In this document: positions 18,001 through 26,085 of the stretch, one piece after another
Position numbering within the stretch: position 1 is the first letter of the stretch
How the letters are laid out: every line of letters starts with the position of its first letter
NCBI RefSeq assembly: GCF_003350545.1
Contig: NZ_QQBA01000003.1
Location: 231,373-295,372, forward strand
Reading direction: 5' to 3'
Length of the DNA: 64,000 nucleotides
DNA from: Flavobacterium glaciei
GTDB lineage: Bacteria > Bacteroidota > Bacteroidia > Flavobacteriales > Flavobacteriaceae
Made by a program: the position numbers and the translations under genes
The notes under the pieces: model-generated
Database searches by the model: none
What the model was told of the DNA's origin: nothing
Seen by the model: the letters and a program-made list of their open reading frames with translations, nothing else

Positions 18001-18492
18001 TTGTAAATCTAAATTAGAGTTCAATACCGCATTTTGATTGTTTCCTATCGTCAAGCCTCGCGTAATGCTTCCAGAAGTATTCAATCCGTCAAAAGGAACA
18101 TTTTTGTTTATTTTTTTCTCTTCAATTTTATATAAATTCCCGGTTCCGGCTTCATTGCTAACGACTCTGCTGGAATCATAAATGCGGTATTCTTTTGTTA
18201 ATATTTCAGGAAATTTTAGGTATTGTACGGTAAGTGAGTCGGAGCCAAAAACGTTATTTTCTTTTAAAACTAATGTGCCTTTTTCGAAATTTATTTTAAA
18301 TAAAGAACTGTCAATTTGTTTGCCATTTGTATCTAACAATTTGAAAAAGCTTGAATTAATACTTTCTTTTTCGATGTAAATCGTGTCTCTGGAAGGAAGG
18401 ATTTTTTTGGTTTTGTACAGCAAATTTATTTCCTGAGCATGGAGCCCAGAAAAACAGCTTATTACAATCCAAAAAAGTAATTTTTTCAACAT
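15049..18492 (-). CDS. Very large outer-membrane beta-barrel protein, unknown role
   Basis: Protein of 1147 residues from the ATG at 18492 (MLKKLLFWIVISCFSGLHAQ, good signal peptide); the ATG at 18516 would bury it. The mature part has a soluble N-terminal section (about 20-150), a GLTIGNNQNAVLNSNLDLQI segment and a VSLRASIQDSNIP strand that resemble outer-membrane assembly or surface proteins of Bacteroidetes, a YVNGILLKRG beta-turn module near 300, and then several hundred residues of alternating aromatic strands ending in QLRAYF with a terminal Phe. No plug or TonB box was recognised. It is flanked by unrelated genes. I do not recognise a named family. Confidence 0.75.
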   Translation of the reverse strand: MLKKLLFWIVISCFSGLHAQEINLLYKTKKILPSRDTIYIEKESINSSFFKLLDTNGKQIDSSLFKINFEKGTLVLKENNVFGSDSLTVQYLKFPEILTKEYRIYDSSRVVSNEAGTGNLYKIEEKKINKNVPFDGLNTSGSITRGLTIGNNQNAVLNSNLDLQITGKISEKVSLRASIQDSNIPLQDGGYSQKLDQFDNVFMELFSDEWTIRAGDIFLENSKTQFLNFNKKVQGLATNFNFGTEQNKTNVFASVALVRGQYAKSNFVGQEGNQGPYKLIGKNGELYVLVVSGSERVYVNGILLKRGENNDYTIDYNAGEIVFTPLFTITSEMRIAIEYQYSDRNYTRFVTYAGATHENEKWSFGGYLYSENDLKNQPLQQNLSQEQAQTLVNAGDNPSLMTAPSAYSDTYSENKVLYRKTLVNAIEIFEYSNDPQQELFNVRFTLVGTNNGNYIVTNSATISRVYEYVEPINGIPQGNYEPIIQLIAPTKVQVATFLGKYKPTEKTAVDFEIGLSNNDQNLFSSIDDTNNKGLAGKINAKQRVFSKRWQMDAFTNYQFIQKDFRSVERLYNIEFDRDWNLGTAGIGNQSLLVSGLQLDLNPKPKSTNKGLLLYQFEKLDFSENFSGSRHVLNGLFRIKNWTFQNQGSLLNSDGTILSSKFVRNQSQMRFHFDKNWVGSSLRLEDNKEKDKTNNQFTALSQKFTEYGLYTGRGDSTKVFVELGYLRRTNDSIQSRGVERLIQRVNSSQTFILKSKLIQNNKSDLSLFANYRVLEFEDATRKKEPTLNSRIVYTDRFLNQLIQSTTVYETNSGSIPQQEFTYLEVPAGQGVYTWNDYNENGVQELQEFEVAPFIDQAKFIRVFLPNRIYIKTHQNKFSQSVTLNPNQWQNETGIKKLLSYFYNQTAFIIDRKTLSNGDNFELNPFSRSNENVLGLNSSLRNSLFYNRGKQSHSVTYSYLQNKTKNLLSIGSQEATNSSHQLQYGHLYQKSWLFGFFAKTIQTTVLSENFPEKNYAIDGYQLAPKISYIFSKSTSWDLFYELQSKRNQIGVFETLLQNRFGTSFSYASDKKITLNGEVSFYQNKFDGNEFSSIGFQMLEGLQTGQNLTWRLLLQKNITQFLDINFNYQGRKSEISQAIHTGNVQLRAYF

Positions 18493-18630
18493 AAATATAT
18501 AACTCGAAAGTACCAAAAGTAGTATTTATAATTTGATATTTTGAGAATGTTCCTCTCAGAAAATAGGAGACTCGATAAATCGATATTTCTGTTTTAGAGT
18601 TCTTGATTGTATGTTTTTGTATAATAAAAA

Positions 18631-18663
18631 ATGGGAATCAAAATTTAATTTTGATTCCCATTA
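18631..18663 (-). terminator. Terminator of the lysC unit
   Basis: Long stem AATGGGAATCAAAATT / AATTTTGATTCCCATT followed in the minus-strand transcript by a U-tract, 20 bp after the lysC stop. Confidence 0.85.
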
Positions 18664-18683
18664 CAATATTGTTGATAGAGTTT

Positions 18684-19940
18684 TTAAACTTCTTTAGTGA
18701 TCACTTGCATGGTTTCACGGCTTACTTGTTTCAATAAAACAACTTTATTTTCTTCAACAGTCTGGGCTGCCTTATCATTAAAATGTCGGATCGTATATAA
18801 GGTTACATTTTCGTCAAATTCAACTTTAAATTTTTTAGATAAAATAGCATTCAACGCTTTAAAATTGTCAAATTTATCCTCTACACATACAGAAAAACTA
18901 ATGGCAGAATTCTGAATTAAGTTTACCTTTATTTTGAATTGGTGAAATAACGCAAAAATTTCGCTGATGTTTTCTTCCATGATAAAAGAGAAATCTATTG
19001 ATGAAAGCGAAATCAAAAGCTGGTTTCTTTTGACAATAAAGCAAGGTAAATACGGCTCTAAATCGACACCTTTAGAAACACTTGTGCCTTTTAACAATGG
19101 ATTTATAAATGATTTTACAAACAAAGGAATTTCCTTTTTTTGTAATGGTTGTAATGTTTTAGGATGAATAACCGTAGCGCCGTAAAAAGCTAATTCAATG
19201 GCTTCGCGATACGATATTTGATTTAATAAACTGGCATTTTCAAAATATCTTGGATCGGCATTCATTACTCCAGGAACATCTTTCCAGATGGTTACGCTTT
19301 CGGCATTTAAGCAATATGCGAAAATTGCAGCTGTATAATCAGAACCTTCACGTCCTAAAGTGGTGGTGAAATTATTCTCATCAGAACCCAAGAAACCTTG
19401 TGTAATATTTAAGATTTTTCGTTTTACGTTTTTGGCAATATTTTTCTGTGTCAATTCCCAGTCTACTTCTGCATCTCTATAATTTGCATCTGTTTTTATG
19501 AAATTGCGAACATCCAGCCATTGTGTTTTTATTCCCATGAAATTCATGAAATGACTAAGAATAGTTGTCGAAATTAATTCACCGTAACTTACAATTTGGT
19601 CGTAAACAAAATTATAATTTGGAGATTTATTATGTGCTAAGAAATATTCTAAATCAGCAAATTGAGTATTTACAGCTGCAAAAACTTCGTTTTTGTCATC
19701 TTCAAATAAATCCATCAAAATTTGATTGTGGTATTTTTTTACTTCTTGGACAGATGAATTTAACTCGGCTGATTTGTCGAAATAGTTTTTTATGACAAGT
19801 TCCAATGCATTGGTCGTTTTCCCCATTGCAGAAACCACTAACAAAACATCTTCGTAACCCACTTTTTGTAAAACGTCATATACGTTTTTAATTCCTGCGG
19901 CATCTTTTACAGAAGCTCCTCCAAATTTGAATACTCTCAT
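18684..19940 (-). CDS. lysC: Aspartate kinase
   Basis: First enzyme of Asp-family amino acid synthesis: phosphorylates L-aspartate. 418 residues from the ATG at 19940 (MRVFKFGGASVKDA); an in-frame ATG at 19952 is upstream. KFGGASV at 5-11 is the ATP/aspartate site, VVSAMGKTTNALE follows, and TLGREGSDYTAAIFAYCL is the phosphate-binding loop (Glu where many have Gly, as is usual in this phylum). The C-terminal 130 residues hold ACT-like regulatory sequence. Monofunctional, with no homoserine dehydrogenase fused. It lies 27 bp after the GNAT gene, and the pair likely forms one transcript divergent from fbp. Confidence 0.93.
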   Translation of the reverse strand: MRVFKFGGASVKDAAGIKNVYDVLQKVGYEDVLLVVSAMGKTTNALELVIKNYFDKSAELNSSVQEVKKYHNQILMDLFEDDKNEVFAAVNTQFADLEYFLAHNKSPNYNFVYDQIVSYGELISTTILSHFMNFMGIKTQWLDVRNFIKTDANYRDAEVDWELTQKNIAKNVKRKILNITQGFLGSDENNFTTTLGREGSDYTAAIFAYCLNAESVTIWKDVPGVMNADPRYFENASLLNQISYREAIELAFYGATVIHPKTLQPLQKKEIPLFVKSFINPLLKGTSVSKGVDLEPYLPCFIVKRNQLLISLSSIDFSFIMEENISEIFALFHQFKIKVNLIQNSAISFSVCVEDKFDNFKALNAILSKKFKVEFDENVTLYTIRHFNDKAAQTVEENKVVLLKQVSRETMQVITKEV

Positions 19941-19967
19941 ATTTTTAAACAAAAATTATTCTTTAAT

Positions 19968-20474
19968 TTATTTCAATTTATTCTCCACAAAATGGTTGAT
20001 TCCTATTTCATCCATTTGTACGACATACCAATCTCTAAGTATTTTTGCGCCTGATTTTTCATAAAAATCTATTGCTGGAGTATTCCAGTCCAATACATTC
20101 CATTCCACTCTTCGAACTTGATCTTTTTTACCCTGTTTTATAATTTCAGAATATAAAGCATATCCAAGTCCGGTTCCACGCATTTTATCTTTTACCACTA
20201 AATCTTCTAAATGAATTGTTTTTCCTTTCCAAGTTGAAAAACGGTAATACCACAATGCGATACCCACGATTTGCTTCGCCTGTTCGCTATCGCTCGAGTC
20301 ATCTTCCACTTCGGCAACAAAAACATGAAATAGAGGAACAGGGCCAAAACCATCGCGAATTAAATCGTCTACAGTTACAAGAACTGCATCTGGCTCCTTT
20401 TCAAATTCAGCCAACTCTTGGATAAGACCTAAAACAGCTTGCATATCTTGCGGGTTTCCTCTTCTTATATTCAT
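19968..20474 (-). CDS. GNAT acetyltransferase, spermidine/spermine acetyltransferase-like
   Basis: Protein of 168 residues. MNIRRGNPQDMQAVLGLIQ is the usual GNAT N-terminus; LEDLVVKDKMRGTGLGYALY at about 108-128 contains the acetyl-CoA pyrophosphate loop (RGTGLG), and VEWNVLDWNTPAIDFYEKSG is motif B. The order of elements resembles the SSAT family, which acetylates polyamines or thialysine, but bacterial members act on varied amines. It lies directly upstream of lysC, an arrangement that is recurrent in flavobacteria to my knowledge. Substrate unknown. Confidence 0.85.
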   Translation of the reverse strand: MNIRRGNPQDMQAVLGLIQELAEFEKEPDAVLVTVDDLIRDGFGPVPLFHVFVAEVEDDSSDSEQAKQIVGIALWYYRFSTWKGKTIHLEDLVVKDKMRGTGLGYALYSEIIKQGKKDQVRRVEWNVLDWNTPAIDFYEKSGAKILRDWYVVQMDEIGINHFVENKLK

Positions 20475-20644
20475 AAATTTTTATTTTAATGATTCAAAAA
20501 CGCAATAAAACAGCACTTTTACGTATTTATTTTGTGTTTTATTCAGCAAATATACAATACTGTCAAACTAAATAAATAGTATTCAAATTGTTTTCACAAA
20601 AAAAACGATATTTGTGACTTCAAATTAACTACATCGATTTCGTA

Positions 20645-21664
20645 ATGGAAGAACGCAACAAAACACTAGGAGAATTTATCATTGAAAATCAAAATGCTTT
20701 TCAATATTCGTCAGGCGAATTATCCCGAATTATTAACTCCATCCGTTTGGCCGCTAAAGTGGTCAATTATAAAGTAAACAAAGCAGGATTAGTTGATATT
20801 GTAGGTGCTGCCGGAGAACAAAATATACAAGGTGAAGATCAACAAAAACTGGACGTGTATGCTAATGAGGTTTTTATTCAAACTTTAATCAATCGCGAAA
20901 TAGTATGTGGTATAGCCTCTGAAGAAAATGATGATTTTATCACCGTAGAAGGTAGTGATAACAGTCATAATAACAAGTACGTAGTTTTGATGGATCCTCT
21001 TGATGGCTCATCAAATATCGATGTAAATGTTTCGGTTGGAACTATATTTTCGGTTTATAGAAGAGTTACTCCTATAGGCACTCCAGTAACCATTGAAGAT
21101 TTTTTGCAGCCGGGAATCAATCAAGTTGCGGCCGGATATGTTATTTATGGTACCTCGACAATGTTAGTGTATACTACAGGACATGGAGTAAATGGATTTA
21201 CGCTTAATCCGGCTATTGGAACCTTTTATTTATCACATCCAAAAATGCAATTCCCAACAGACGGTCATATTTATTCGATCAATGAAGGGAATTATGTTCA
21301 TTTTCCGCAAGGAGTAAAAGATTACATAAAATATTGTCAGTTAGAAGAAGGTGACAGACCATATACTTCAAGATATATTGGAAGTTTAGTCTCAGATATT
21401 CATAGAAATATGATTAAAGGCGGAATTTATTTATACCCTACGAGTTCTAAAGCACCAAAAGGGAAATTACGATTGTTGTACGAATGCAATCCGTTAGCTT
21501 TTATTGCTGAACAAGCCGGAGGAAAAGCTTCGGATGGATTTAACAGAATCATGGAAATTGAACCGACAGAATTGCATGAAAGAGTGTCGTTCTTTTGCGG
21601 AAGCTATAATATGGTCGAAAAAGCAGAAGAATTTATGTATAAAGCAAAATTAAGCAAATACTAA
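20645..21664 (+). CDS. fbp: Class I fructose-1,6-bisphosphatase
   Basis: Gluconeogenic enzyme hydrolysing fructose-1,6-bisphosphate to fructose-6-phosphate; Mg-dependent and cytosolic. 339 residues, normal length. The metal site [10 protein letters not shown] is at about 117-126, ASEEND near 91-96 supplies metal-binding Glu residues, [20 protein letters not shown] is the substrate loop, and [15 protein letters not shown] follows it. It is transcribed away from the GNAT-lysC pair and closed by a terminator. Confidence 0.96.
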   Translation: MEERNKTLGEFIIENQNAFQYSSGELSRIINSIRLAAKVVNYKVNKAGLVDIVGAAGEQNIQGEDQQKLDVYANEVFIQTLINREIVCGIASEENDDFITVEGSDNSHNNKYVVLMDPLDGSSNIDVNVSVGTIFSVYRRVTPIGTPVTIEDFLQPGINQVAAGYVIYGTSTMLVYTTGHGVNGFTLNPAIGTFYLSHPKMQFPTDGHIYSINEGNYVHFPQGVKDYIKYCQLEEGDRPYTSRYIGSLVSDIHRNMIKGGIYLYPTSSKAPKGKLRLLYECNPLAFIAEQAGGKASDGFNRIMEIEPTELHERVSFFCGSYNMVEKAEEFMYKAKLSKY

Positions 21665-21678
21665 AATTCAGATTTATA

Positions 21679-21709
21679 AAAAAAGCTCCCAGATTTTGGG
21701 AGCTTTTTT
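21679..21709. terminator. Bidirectional terminator between fbp and the TerB-like gene
   Basis: AAAAAGCTCCC and GGGAGCTTTTTT around a 7-nt loop (AGATTTT), with A-run and T-run on either side, so it can serve both convergent genes. Confidence 0.85.
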
Positions 21710-21723
21710 AGTATGCTTTGTAA

Positions 21724-22155
21724 TTACTTATTCATATTTTGCATTTCGAAAAGGAAAGTATCTAAATCTACTTCTTTATCTGCTAATTTAAGAGATTTGT
21801 GTACAATGTAGTTCACGTTTTCAGCATTAAAGCCTAGTGCTACTCCAATTTTTCTTAGTAATGATTCTTGGCTGTCACCTAACTGATGATCTACATGAAC
21901 CATTCTTGCTAAATCAAACAAACGCTCCAGTCTTTGCTCATGTAAATAAGGAGGGTTAATTGGATATTTTAAAGGATTTTCTAAAATTTCTTCATATTCT
22001 GCTGGAGAAATTTCTAATCGAACGGCCAGTTTGTCTAGAAACAGTTTCTCTTCCGGAGCAAACTTATCGTCAGAAAGTGCTACACGAACAATAGCTGAAA
22101 AATGACCTTTATTTCTTTGTTTGAATTCGCTATCAAATAAATCTGAAAATGACAT
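21724..22155 (-). CDS. TerB-like protein
   Basis: Small all-alpha protein of 143 residues resembling the tellurite-resistance TerB fold. The features are an N-terminal helix pair ending LSDDKFAPEEKLFLDKLA, which carries the acidic metal-binding turn of the family, and a C-terminal HVDHQLGDSQESLLRKIGVA repeat of the same motif. TerB domains bind divalent metals and often sit in stress modules, but no other ter gene is here. Flavobacteria carry this as a lone housekeeping-like gene, so a tellurite role is not implied. Confidence 0.75.
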   Translation of the reverse strand: MSFSDLFDSEFKQRNKGHFSAIVRVALSDDKFAPEEKLFLDKLAVRLEISPAEYEEILENPLKYPINPPYLHEQRLERLFDLARMVHVDHQLGDSQESLLRKIGVALGFNAENVNYIVHKSLKLADKEVDLDTFLFEMQNMNK

Positions 22156-22176
22156 AATTATTGTTTTTTTATCCTA

Positions 22177-22184
22177 CAAAGATA
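22177..22184 (-). promoter_or_regulatory. -7 element of the TerB-like gene
   Basis: CAAAGATA on the plus strand reads TATCTTTG on the minus strand, an exact TAnnTTTG match, 22 bp before the ATG at 22155. No clear -33 box at the usual spacing. Confidence 0.5.
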
Positions 22185-22333
22185 AATCTATTTTTAAATT
22201 AATGATTTTAATTTTTTTAAATTTTTTTTTGAATTTGATTGCTTTTGAACTGTATTAATTTAAGTAATCAAATCAATCATTTTCAAAATTAATCGTAAGT
22301 TTACAACCCCTTTATCAACATAATACATTGGCC

Positions 22334-22927
22334 ATGTCAGAATTTTGGATTTACTTTCAAATAGGATTAAAACACGTTTTAGATATTCATGCGTACGATC
22401 ATGTTTTATTTTTAATAGCACTTGCGATTCCTTTCTCTTTCAAGGATTGGAAACGGGTTGTACTTCTGGTTACTCTTTTTACTATTGGTCACACAATGGC
22501 TTTAATGCTTTCGGTTTTTGAAATAATTGTCATTAAAGTAAATGTGGTCGAGTTTCTAATTCCAATTACGATACTCATCACGGCTTTGTTTAATCTTTTT
22601 ACGGCGGGAAAATCAAGCAAAAAAGAAAGTATAAACTTGGTATTTTTTATCACGCTTTTCTTTGGAATCATACATGGATTGGGTTTTTCAAATTATTTTA
22701 AATCGATTCTTGGGGGCGATGCTGTGTCTAAAATAATACCACTATCAGAATTTGCATTAGGAATCGAAGCGGCACAAATAGTTGTGGTTTTTGTGGTGTT
22801 GATATTATCGTATGTTTTTCAAACCGTTTTTAGATTTTCGAAACGTGATTGGACTTTAGTAATGTCGGCCTTTATAATAGGGGTAGTTATTCCTATGATT
22901 GTTGAAAGTGAAATTTGGATAAGATAA
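22334..22927 (+). CDS. HupE/UreJ-family membrane protein
   Basis: Integral membrane protein of 197 residues. The ATG at 22334 (MSEFWIYFQIGLKHVLDIHA) was preferred to the TTG at 22328. About six hydrophobic helices are seen. The His-rich N-terminal helix KHVLDIHAYDHVLFLIAL, LFTIGHTMALML and IHGLGFSNYF carry the conserved His and Asp residues of HupE/UreJ proteins, which move nickel or cobalt in other bacteria. No hydrogenase or urease gene is nearby, so the metal role is uncertain. Its stop is 1 bp before the dCMP deaminase ATG, and a three-gene operon with the S41 protease is likely. Confidence 0.82.
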   Translation: MSEFWIYFQIGLKHVLDIHAYDHVLFLIALAIPFSFKDWKRVVLLVTLFTIGHTMALMLSVFEIIVIKVNVVEFLIPITILITALFNLFTAGKSSKKESINLVFFITLFFGIIHGLGFSNYFKSILGGDAVSKIIPLSEFALGIEAAQIVVVFVVLILSYVFQTVFRFSKRDWTLVMSAFIIGVVIPMIVESEIWIR

Positions 22928-22928
22928 A

Positions 22929-23360
22929 ATGAACGAAAAAAAATTAAATAAATACGATAAAGCGTATCTCAGAATTGCGAAAGAATGGGGTTTATTATCA
23001 TATTGTAAACGTAAACAGGTTGGTGCGATTATTGTACGCGATCGTATGATAATCTCTGATGGATACAATGGAACACCATCTGGTTTTGAAAATTGCTGTG
23101 AAGACGAAGAAGGATTAACGCGATGGGATGTTTTACATGCTGAAGCAAATGCGATTCTTAAAGTGGCGCGTTCGACTCAATCCTGCGAAGGGGCGACTTT
23201 GTATATCACACTTTCGCCTTGTAAGGAATGCAGCAAATTGATTCATCAATCTGGAATAAAAAGAGTAGTATATCAAAATGGTTATCGTGATGATTCAGGA
23301 ATTCAGTTCCTTATAAAAGCAGGCGTAGAGGTAGAACATATCCCAGTATTAGAAGAATAA
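22929..23360 (+). CDS. Deoxycytidylate (dCMP) deaminase family protein
   Basis: Zinc deaminase of 143 residues converting dCMP to dUMP, feeding dTMP synthesis. HAEANAI at about 74-80 gives the Zn His and catalytic Glu, and SPCKECSKLI at about 98-107 gives the two Zn Cys. An early CKRKQVGAIIVRDRMIISDG strand and the Cys-rich insert NCCEDEEGLTRWDVLHAEA are typical of the dCMP deaminase/ComEB type, not cytidine deaminase. It sits between hupE-like and S41 genes with gaps of 1 and 13 bp. Confidence 0.9.
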   Translation: MNEKKLNKYDKAYLRIAKEWGLLSYCKRKQVGAIIVRDRMIISDGYNGTPSGFENCCEDEEGLTRWDVLHAEANAILKVARSTQSCEGATLYITLSPCKECSKLIHQSGIKRVVYQNGYRDDSGIQFLIKAGVEVEHIPVLEE

Positions 23361-23373
23361 TTGTTGTCCTCTT

Positions 23374-24948
23374 ATGAAAAACAATGTAAAATATTTGCCC
23401 ATTATTATTTTCTCAACACTTGCACTAGGTGTTGTTCTGGGAGGAATGTTGAATTTTCCTAATGCTGCAGATTTTTCAAATAGAAATAATTCTAGGAGTA
23501 AACTCAATAAACTAATTGATTTTATTGACAATGAATACGTGGATGATGTTAGTACAGATTCCATTGTAAACCTTACTGTGGATAATATTCTGGCGCAACT
23601 TGACCCACATTCCGTATATATCCCACCTAGCGAACAAATGGAAGTGGTAGAAAGTATGAAAGGAAACTTCGTAGGAATAGGTGTCAATTTTTACATGTAC
23701 AACGATTCAGTAGCGGTTATAAAACCAGTTGAGAATGGCCCTTCGGCAAAAGCTGGAATAAAGGCTGGCGATAGAATTTTGTATGCCGATAAAACGAAAT
23801 TGTATGGGCGCAAATTACCAAGTGACAGTTTGTTTTCTAAATTAAAAGGAACAGTAGGTTCTGATATTGAATTGACTATCTACAGAAAGTCAGAAAGAAA
23901 AAAGCTTAAAATAAAAATTAAACGCGATGTTATTCCCTTAAAGAGCGTCGATGTGGCATTGCTTTTAGGCAATAAAACGGGTTACATAAAAATAAATAGA
24001 TTTGCAGAAACGACCTATAGAGAGTTTATGCTGGGTATAACTAAACTCAAACAACAAGGTGCAAAATCACTAGTAATTGATGTACGTGATAATGGCGGTG
24101 GTTATATGGAAGAAGCAGTTGCTATTGCCGATGAATTATTGACAGACAAGCAGTTGATTGTTTTTACTAAGAATAAAAATGGAAATGTAGACAAGACATT
24201 TGCAACCAAAAAAGGTAGTTTTGAAACCGGAAACGTATTTGTTTTAATCAATGAAAATAGCGCTTCTGCTAGTGAAATTCTTGCAGGCGCCATTCAAGAT
24301 AATGACAGAGGAACTATTGTGGGACGTCGTTCTTTTGGAAAAGGATTAGTGCAACGAGAAATGGATTTTGCTGATGGTTCCTCCGTGCGATTGACTATTG
24401 CAAGATATTATACACCAACTGGTCGCTCTATTCAAAAACCGTATTCTAAAGGAAATGAAGCTTATTTTAAAGAATCAGAAGCACGTTTTGGGAACGGGGA
24501 ATTGTTTGAAAAAGACAGTATCAAGGTTTTAGATACCTTACAATTCAAAACAAAAAAAGGCAAAATTGTATACGGCGGTGGCGGGATTGTTCCCGATGTC
24601 TTTGTTCCTATAGAAGTAGAGCACGGAAATGAAAGCACGGCTTATTTATTGCAATCTGGTATCGTGGGCAATTTTGTTTTCGAACAATTAGATAAAGACA
24701 GGAGCGCTTTTAAAGGGCTAAACTTTGAAGAATTCAAAACTAAAATGAATCAAACAGATTTGTATTTTAATTTGTTTCAAAAATTTATTTTCAAAAATGG
24801 GTTGGATTTAAATTTTGGGAAAAGTAAGTCTTTGGTAAAAAGATATTTGAATGCAGAATTTGCCCGACAATTGTATGGAGAAAGCTATTATTATGAGATT
24901 GTATTGAAAGAAGATGCGATGATTAAAAAAGTTTTAAATCAGAAATAA
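23374..24948 (+). CDS. S41-family C-terminal processing protease with PDZ domain
   Basis: Periplasmic serine protease of 524 residues (CtpA/Tsp type). N-terminal membrane anchor or signal (YLPIIIFSTLALGVVLGGML); PDZ at about 105-175 (NFVGIGVNFYM, PSAKAGIKAGDRILYAD); the catalytic Ser is in NENSASASEILAGAIQD (about 296-312) with the general-base Lys in RRSFGKGLVQ about 25 residues later. Such proteases trim or degrade periplasmic and outer-membrane proteins. Flavobacteria usually have several. Last large gene of the 22-25 kb operon, followed 16 bp later by a small gene. Confidence 0.92.
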   Translation: MKNNVKYLPIIIFSTLALGVVLGGMLNFPNAADFSNRNNSRSKLNKLIDFIDNEYVDDVSTDSIVNLTVDNILAQLDPHSVYIPPSEQMEVVESMKGNFVGIGVNFYMYNDSVAVIKPVENGPSAKAGIKAGDRILYADKTKLYGRKLPSDSLFSKLKGTVGSDIELTIYRKSERKKLKIKIKRDVIPLKSVDVALLLGNKTGYIKINRFAETTYREFMLGITKLKQQGAKSLVIDVRDNGGGYMEEAVAIADELLTDKQLIVFTKNKNGNVDKTFATKKGSFETGNVFVLINENSASASEILAGAIQDNDRGTIVGRRSFGKGLVQREMDFADGSSVRLTIARYYTPTGRSIQKPYSKGNEAYFKESEARFGNGELFEKDSIKVLDTLQFKTKKGKIVYGGGGIVPDVFVPIEVEHGNESTAYLLQSGIVGNFVFEQLDKDRSAFKGLNFEEFKTKMNQTDLYFNLFQKFIFKNGLDLNFGKSKSLVKRYLNAEFARQLYGESYYYEIVLKEDAMIKKVLNQK

Positions 24949-24964
24949 TGAATTTTTGTTCAAT

Positions 24965-25138
24965 ATGCTAAGTAAGTTTTTTGGGATGACAGTTAATGAA
25001 CGTTTGTACGTTGCAGGACTTACCAATGATTTTGAATATTGTTTGAAACAAAAAGATTTTGAAGAAATTAAATCGATTTTAAAGAAAGTCGAATTGAATG
25101 AGGATTCTATTATTGAAGTAATCAATAGTCTAAAGTGA
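24965..25138 (+). CDS. Small conserved-looking hypothetical protein
   Basis: Protein of 57 residues from the ATG at 24965 (MLSKFFGMTVNERLYVAGLT). It has no signal peptide. Two predicted helices, NDFEYCLKQKDFEEIKSILK and VELNEDSIIEVINS, suggest a small helical cytosolic protein. Codon use looks like the neighbours. Its position 16 bp after the S41 protease stop suggests co-transcription. I do not recognise a function. Confidence 0.6.
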   Translation: MLSKFFGMTVNERLYVAGLTNDFEYCLKQKDFEEIKSILKKVELNEDSIIEVINSLK

Positions 25139-25167
25139 TGGACAATTGTAAGTTTAATTCAACTTTT

Positions 25168-25773
25168 TTATCTAATGCTATCGTGTGCATGAGTTTGAAT
25201 ACCGTTATTCCATAAAGTGAGAATGTCTGTTGCAACAGCTGCACCGCTTCCGGCAGCAATAGCCAGTTGACTTCTCCAGCCAGCTAAAGTTCCTATGACA
25301 TAAATACCTTCGGCAACTTTGTGGTCAATATTCTTAAGTTGTATTCTTTGTTTTTCGGGAAGTGATTTTTGATGCGGTTCTACATACTGCAGTAAACCTT
25401 CTATTGCAAAAGTATTTGCTGAGCCAATTCCTACCACAATTATACGAGCCTTGTAGCTAGTTTTGTTAGTAATTACTGTAAATTCAGGGAAACTGCCCTC
25501 TATTTTCAGTACTTTTTCACTGGGTATTTGTATAATGTGCGGATAGGTTTCTGAAAGATGCGTGTTGCTTTCCTTCAATAAATTAGCGCCTAATGTTTCT
25601 GGAGGAATTCCGTAAGCATTGTTGAATACGGCTTCTTGAAGAGAAGATGTTTTTTGATGGGTGAAAATTCCGATTTTCTTATCAAAAACAAAAGCTTTGT
25701 TTTTTGCAGAACCTAAAATGAGTGCGCATGACATTCCGGAAGCACCACCACCAACTATGAGTACATCAAACAC
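25168..25773 (-). CDS. Short FAD-dependent oxidoreductase (thioredoxin-reductase-like FAD domain only)
   Basis: Protein of 201 residues. The dinucleotide fold VLIVGGGASGMSCALILG at 4-21 binds FAD; VVGIGSANTFAIEGLL is the middle linker; GIYVIGTLAGWRSQLAIAAG near 165-184 corresponds to the C-terminal FAD motif, usually GD-x-x-G but with Thr in place of the Asp here. The NADPH domain and CxxC of thioredoxin reductase (about 300 residues) are missing, so it is a reduced version. Its stop lies 29 bp from the previous gene's end, convergent; its start is 3 bp from the small membrane protein gene, so those two are probably co-transcribed. Confidence 0.75.
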   Translation of the reverse strand: MFDVLIVGGGASGMSCALILGSAKNKAFVFDKKIGIFTHQKTSSLQEAVFNNAYGIPPETLGANLLKESNTHLSETYPHIIQIPSEKVLKIEGSFPEFTVITNKTSYKARIIVVGIGSANTFAIEGLLQYVEPHQKSLPEKQRIQLKNIDHKVAEGIYVIGTLAGWRSQLAIAAGSGAAVATDILTLWNNGIQTHAHDSIR

Positions 25774-25775
25774 TA

Positions 25776-25979
25776 TTACAGCTGGTCATTTGATTTTTCT
25801 TCAATTTTTTTTGACATTTTAAAAATCAGAAGAATCAAAACAGCACAAAAAGAAGCGGCAATTCCAATAAAAGCAACTACGCTATCTCCTTTTAATGGAT
25901 TTCTAAAATCCAACAAAGTAACATTAAATACGATTAGCGCTATTGCTAAAAACACCAAGATGTTAGTAAAAATTTTCAT
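25776..25979 (-). CDS. Small two-helix membrane protein
   Basis: Protein of 67 residues from the ATG at 25979 (MKIFTNILVFLAIALIVFNV). A longer open frame to 26138 overlaps marC and has no membrane-protein start, so I rejected it. Two transmembrane segments at about 4-22 and 37-55, a short loop with RNPLKGDS, and a charged tail (KMSKKIEEKSNDQL). It ends 2 bp before the FAD oxidoreductase ATG. Function unknown; resembles small flavobacterial membrane proteins of no known role. Confidence 0.65.
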   Translation of the reverse strand: MKIFTNILVFLAIALIVFNVTLLDFRNPLKGDSVVAFIGIAASFCAVLILLIFKMSKKIEEKSNDQL

Positions 25980-26085
25980 AATACGTTTTTGTTTTTGATG
26001 TAAAAGAAACAGATTTTTTGTCTTAGAAACACAAACCAAATGATCTTTTAAAATTATCTTAGGGGTAAATTTATGAAAATTTATT

